From assembly GCA_025667525.1 (NCBI GenBank), contig CM046881.1:500423627-500487626 (forward strand): a stretch of 64,000 nucleotides of DNA. Direction: 5' to 3'. A program made the translations under genes and the position numbers. Positions 61,965 through 64,000 of the stretch are shown piece after piece. Origin of the DNA: Glebionis coronaria (lineage: Eukaryota; Streptophyta; Magnoliopsida; Asterales; Asteraceae). The notes below the pieces were generated by a model, which was not told the DNA's origin, ran no database searches, and saw only the letters and a list, made by a program, of their open reading frames with translations. Each line of letters begins with the position of its first letter. Position 1 is the first letter of the stretch.

Positions 61965-64000
61965 TTATAACAACCCCTTGTTCATCCTTTTTGGATTGAA
62001 CACCCAGTTAACCCCAATTGGTTTAATTATGACCTTTGAAATATAATGAAATCTGTTACAGGTCATAGAAATCCCATCTGAATTAGGGTTTTGGTCTTGT
62101 TTGGGTCTCCATGTCAAGCTAGAAGAAGCTTTAGACCCCTTTCCCTTTGGCTGTAAGTATTTGTTATTACTTGGTCTAACAGCGTTGGAAACATTCCTGC
62201 CAACGTTAAAATTGTTCTTGACAGCGCTGAATTTACACTTATCAGCGCCAAAACTAGGGTTTGCTACAGGAACCCATTGTCTGTTTGACCATGTATTAGT
62301 CTTTTGAAAAGGCATTTGTCCATAAGTATTAGACCCTTTAGTAAAGAATGGAGCTGGTATAGTAACTTGTGGACTTTGCTGGATAAAAGGTCTGGGTTTG
62401 ACCATGGTTGACTTTTTATCAGCGTTGACTTTTGAAGTATTGATACACTTATACGCCAAATGTGAAAAACTCCCACAACTATAACAATATTTTTTAGACA
62501 TAAGCCTAGGTCTAGATGAAAAGAAACCTGTCCCATTATCACTAACTTGACTTTTTGGTGACCTAGGTTTTCTATACATTTCTGCATACTTAACACTAGG
62601 TTTTCTATCAACATTTAAGCCAAGGTCAACAGGTTTTCCAGTAGAAGGGTTGGTCACTTTTATGGGTGTTGACTCATTTGGGCTTTCACTAAGCATGCCA
62701 CCTTTAACAAACAAAGTAGGATTGACTTTCTTCCATTGTTCCAAATAAGTCAATATCTGCTTATATTCCTCTACTGGAGTAAGAACTCTTGGTGGAGGAA
62801 TGAATTCCTTTTCTTGGAGTTCTGGAATACCAGTCTAAGACAAATCCTTTCTAAGGACACCATAAAAGTTCCCACCAGGTGGTGGAACATCAGCATACTC
62901 TTTCATCCCAATCCCAGGCATATCCCTAGAGTCTCTTTGCTCAGTGACACATTTTTCTAGGGTTTGAGAAGCTTTATCAAATATTTGAATTTTAAGCCCT
63001 ACATTGTCTTTGTTTTAATTGCCTCATCTAACTTAGCTTGTATGACTCCTTTGGATCTCTCCAAAATATCCCTAAGTTCAACATTAACTTTGAGGTCATG
63101 AGTCAAAACGTTAATTTGATCTTTTAGATCAAGCTCCATTTTCTTATATTCAGACACAGTTTTTTCAGTTTGAACAAGTGCCAGTTAATAATTAGATAAC
63201 TTGCATTTTTCATAAAAAAACATCTGATTTTAATTTTAAAATCACTTTGTTAAGCTTTTCAGTATTTAAACGACAACCTTTACTACATAAAGCATCATCA
63301 TATACCTCATTATCGGATGAAGATGAAGAATGTGTCATGAGAGCATAGTGAACATGCTCCTCTTCTTCCTTCTCTGTAATCAAGGCCTTGTTCTCTTCTA
63401 CCTCCTTGGCCATAAAGCTCCAATCCCAGCCAACACCATCAATTTCTTGCATGGCAACCATAGCCTTTGTGTCTTCAACCTTGATGATTTGGCTTGAAGG
63501 CTTTCCAGCATCACATCTTCTTGGAGATCTGCATTCTCTTATAAAATGACCCATTCTATGGCAATTGTAACACTCAACCTTGGATTTATCAAATCCAGTA
63601 GTGTCTTTAGCATTACATTTCATCTTCTTTCTGAATTTCCTATTCCATCTATTGGCCCTTATGCTTGCAAGTACCATATTCCACTTTATGTCCATCTCCT
63701 CCAAATTCTCATCACTGATTTGCTCAAGGTCCTCATATGTAATCACTGAACCATTGGGCAATGCAGTAATGTAAGCACACACTGTATCTAGATCAATACC
63801 AGCAGGTTTAATCCTTGGTGAGTCAACATTGTATGTGTCAGCGTCTGAATAGGAGGCGCTGACAAAGCTTGATCTAATATTGACACAAGGTGATCCAGTA
63901 ACGAGGTGCACGTATGATTCCCTTTGATCAAATTGACCTTCACTGTGTGAGAAGAAAGCCATGTTTCCAGAGGTAGATTTGCTTCCTTGATCCAAAAGGA
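61965..64000 (-). pseudogene. C2 gag (C-terminal part) with two separate zinc knuckles
   Basis: The frame is open at the window edge, so the start is outside. The first part (to 63210) has an ITYEDLEQISDENLEEMDIKWNM segment typical of the end of copia capsid domains and a zinc knuckle CYNCHRMGHFIREC (63572-63531). After a broken stretch (63209-62754, coiled-coil-like with stops) a second part (62753-61965) has a knuckle CYSCGSFSHLAYKC (62486-62445) in a basic Ser/Asn/Pro-rich region. Both fit CX2CX4HX4C. CARCG motifs occur here at 62180-62243, 62420 and 63839. Confidence 0.75.

Larger units (their letters stand above)
53569..64000 (-). mobile_element. C2: Sirevirus-like Ty1/copia element, 3' LTR to gag (5' end beyond window)
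   Basis: Minus-oriented: gag (from the window edge), protease, integrase, RT and RNase H (to 58343), spacer, post-pol ORF (57132-54145), polypurine tract (54061-54077) and 3' LTR (53569-54060). Its LTR starts exactly where the C1 pol breaks off, so it is inserted in C1. TGGTT (53564-53568) is the presumed target duplication. The proteins are clearly related to C1 but differ at many positions. Confidence 0.85.

Overview
The window is plant nuclear DNA made almost entirely of nested LTR retrotransposons. No ordinary cellular gene is visible. The low GC, long (TA)n runs, and the Tat, Athila, chromovirus and Sirevirus-like copia lineages all point to a large repeat-rich plant genome. From my recollection of protein families, the copia proteins with a long extra ORF after pol, the coiled-coil copia gag, and the small cysteine-rich Athila-like ORF resemble those of Asteraceae (Tanacetum, Artemisia, Chrysanthemum type). 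That is inference, not a database result.

Layout. 1-5158 is the 3' part of a Tat-lineage Ty3/gypsy element: the end of integrase, an antisense gene with its own TATA box, a polypurine tract (PPT) and the 3' LTR. It sits in the remains of a copia-type LTR (5159-5527). After a poor 750 bp stretch comes the 3' end of a LINE on the minus strand (6275-7165). Insertions are then stacked inside one another. E0 (7171-13362, minus, copia-like, gag only) interrupts the LINE. E1 (from 13363, plus, Athila-like gypsy) interrupts E0. C1 (from 23225, minus, Sirevirus-like copia) interrupts the 3' LTR of E1. C1 itself carries three further insertions: T1 (23709-36455, minus, Tekay/Del-like gypsy, TSD ACACT) in its 3' LTR, N1 (40228-50432, plus, non-autonomous Athila-like element with one intact 518-codon ORF, TSD AGTTC) in its post-pol ORF, and C2 (from 53569, minus, Sirevirus-like copia) in its pol. 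The right-hand ends of the LINE, E0, E1, C1 and C2 lie beyond the window.

Relative age. The E1 LTRs differ by about 6% over the 325 bp I aligned by eye. The T1 and N1 LTR pairs differ by about 1% each. This agrees with the nesting order. T1 is a recent insertion with a long-dead interior, so it was probably copied by enzymes supplied in trans. N1 and E0 also lack pol.

The strongest leads are: (i) two RNA hairpins at matching positions after the coding region of E1 and N1, with changes that keep base pairing; (ii) a short motif repeated many times in C1 (CAGTACTTG type) and C2 (CAGCGCTTG type), crossing LTR, UTR and coding sequence; (iii) the N1 cysteine-rich protein; (iv) the antisense gene of the Tat element.
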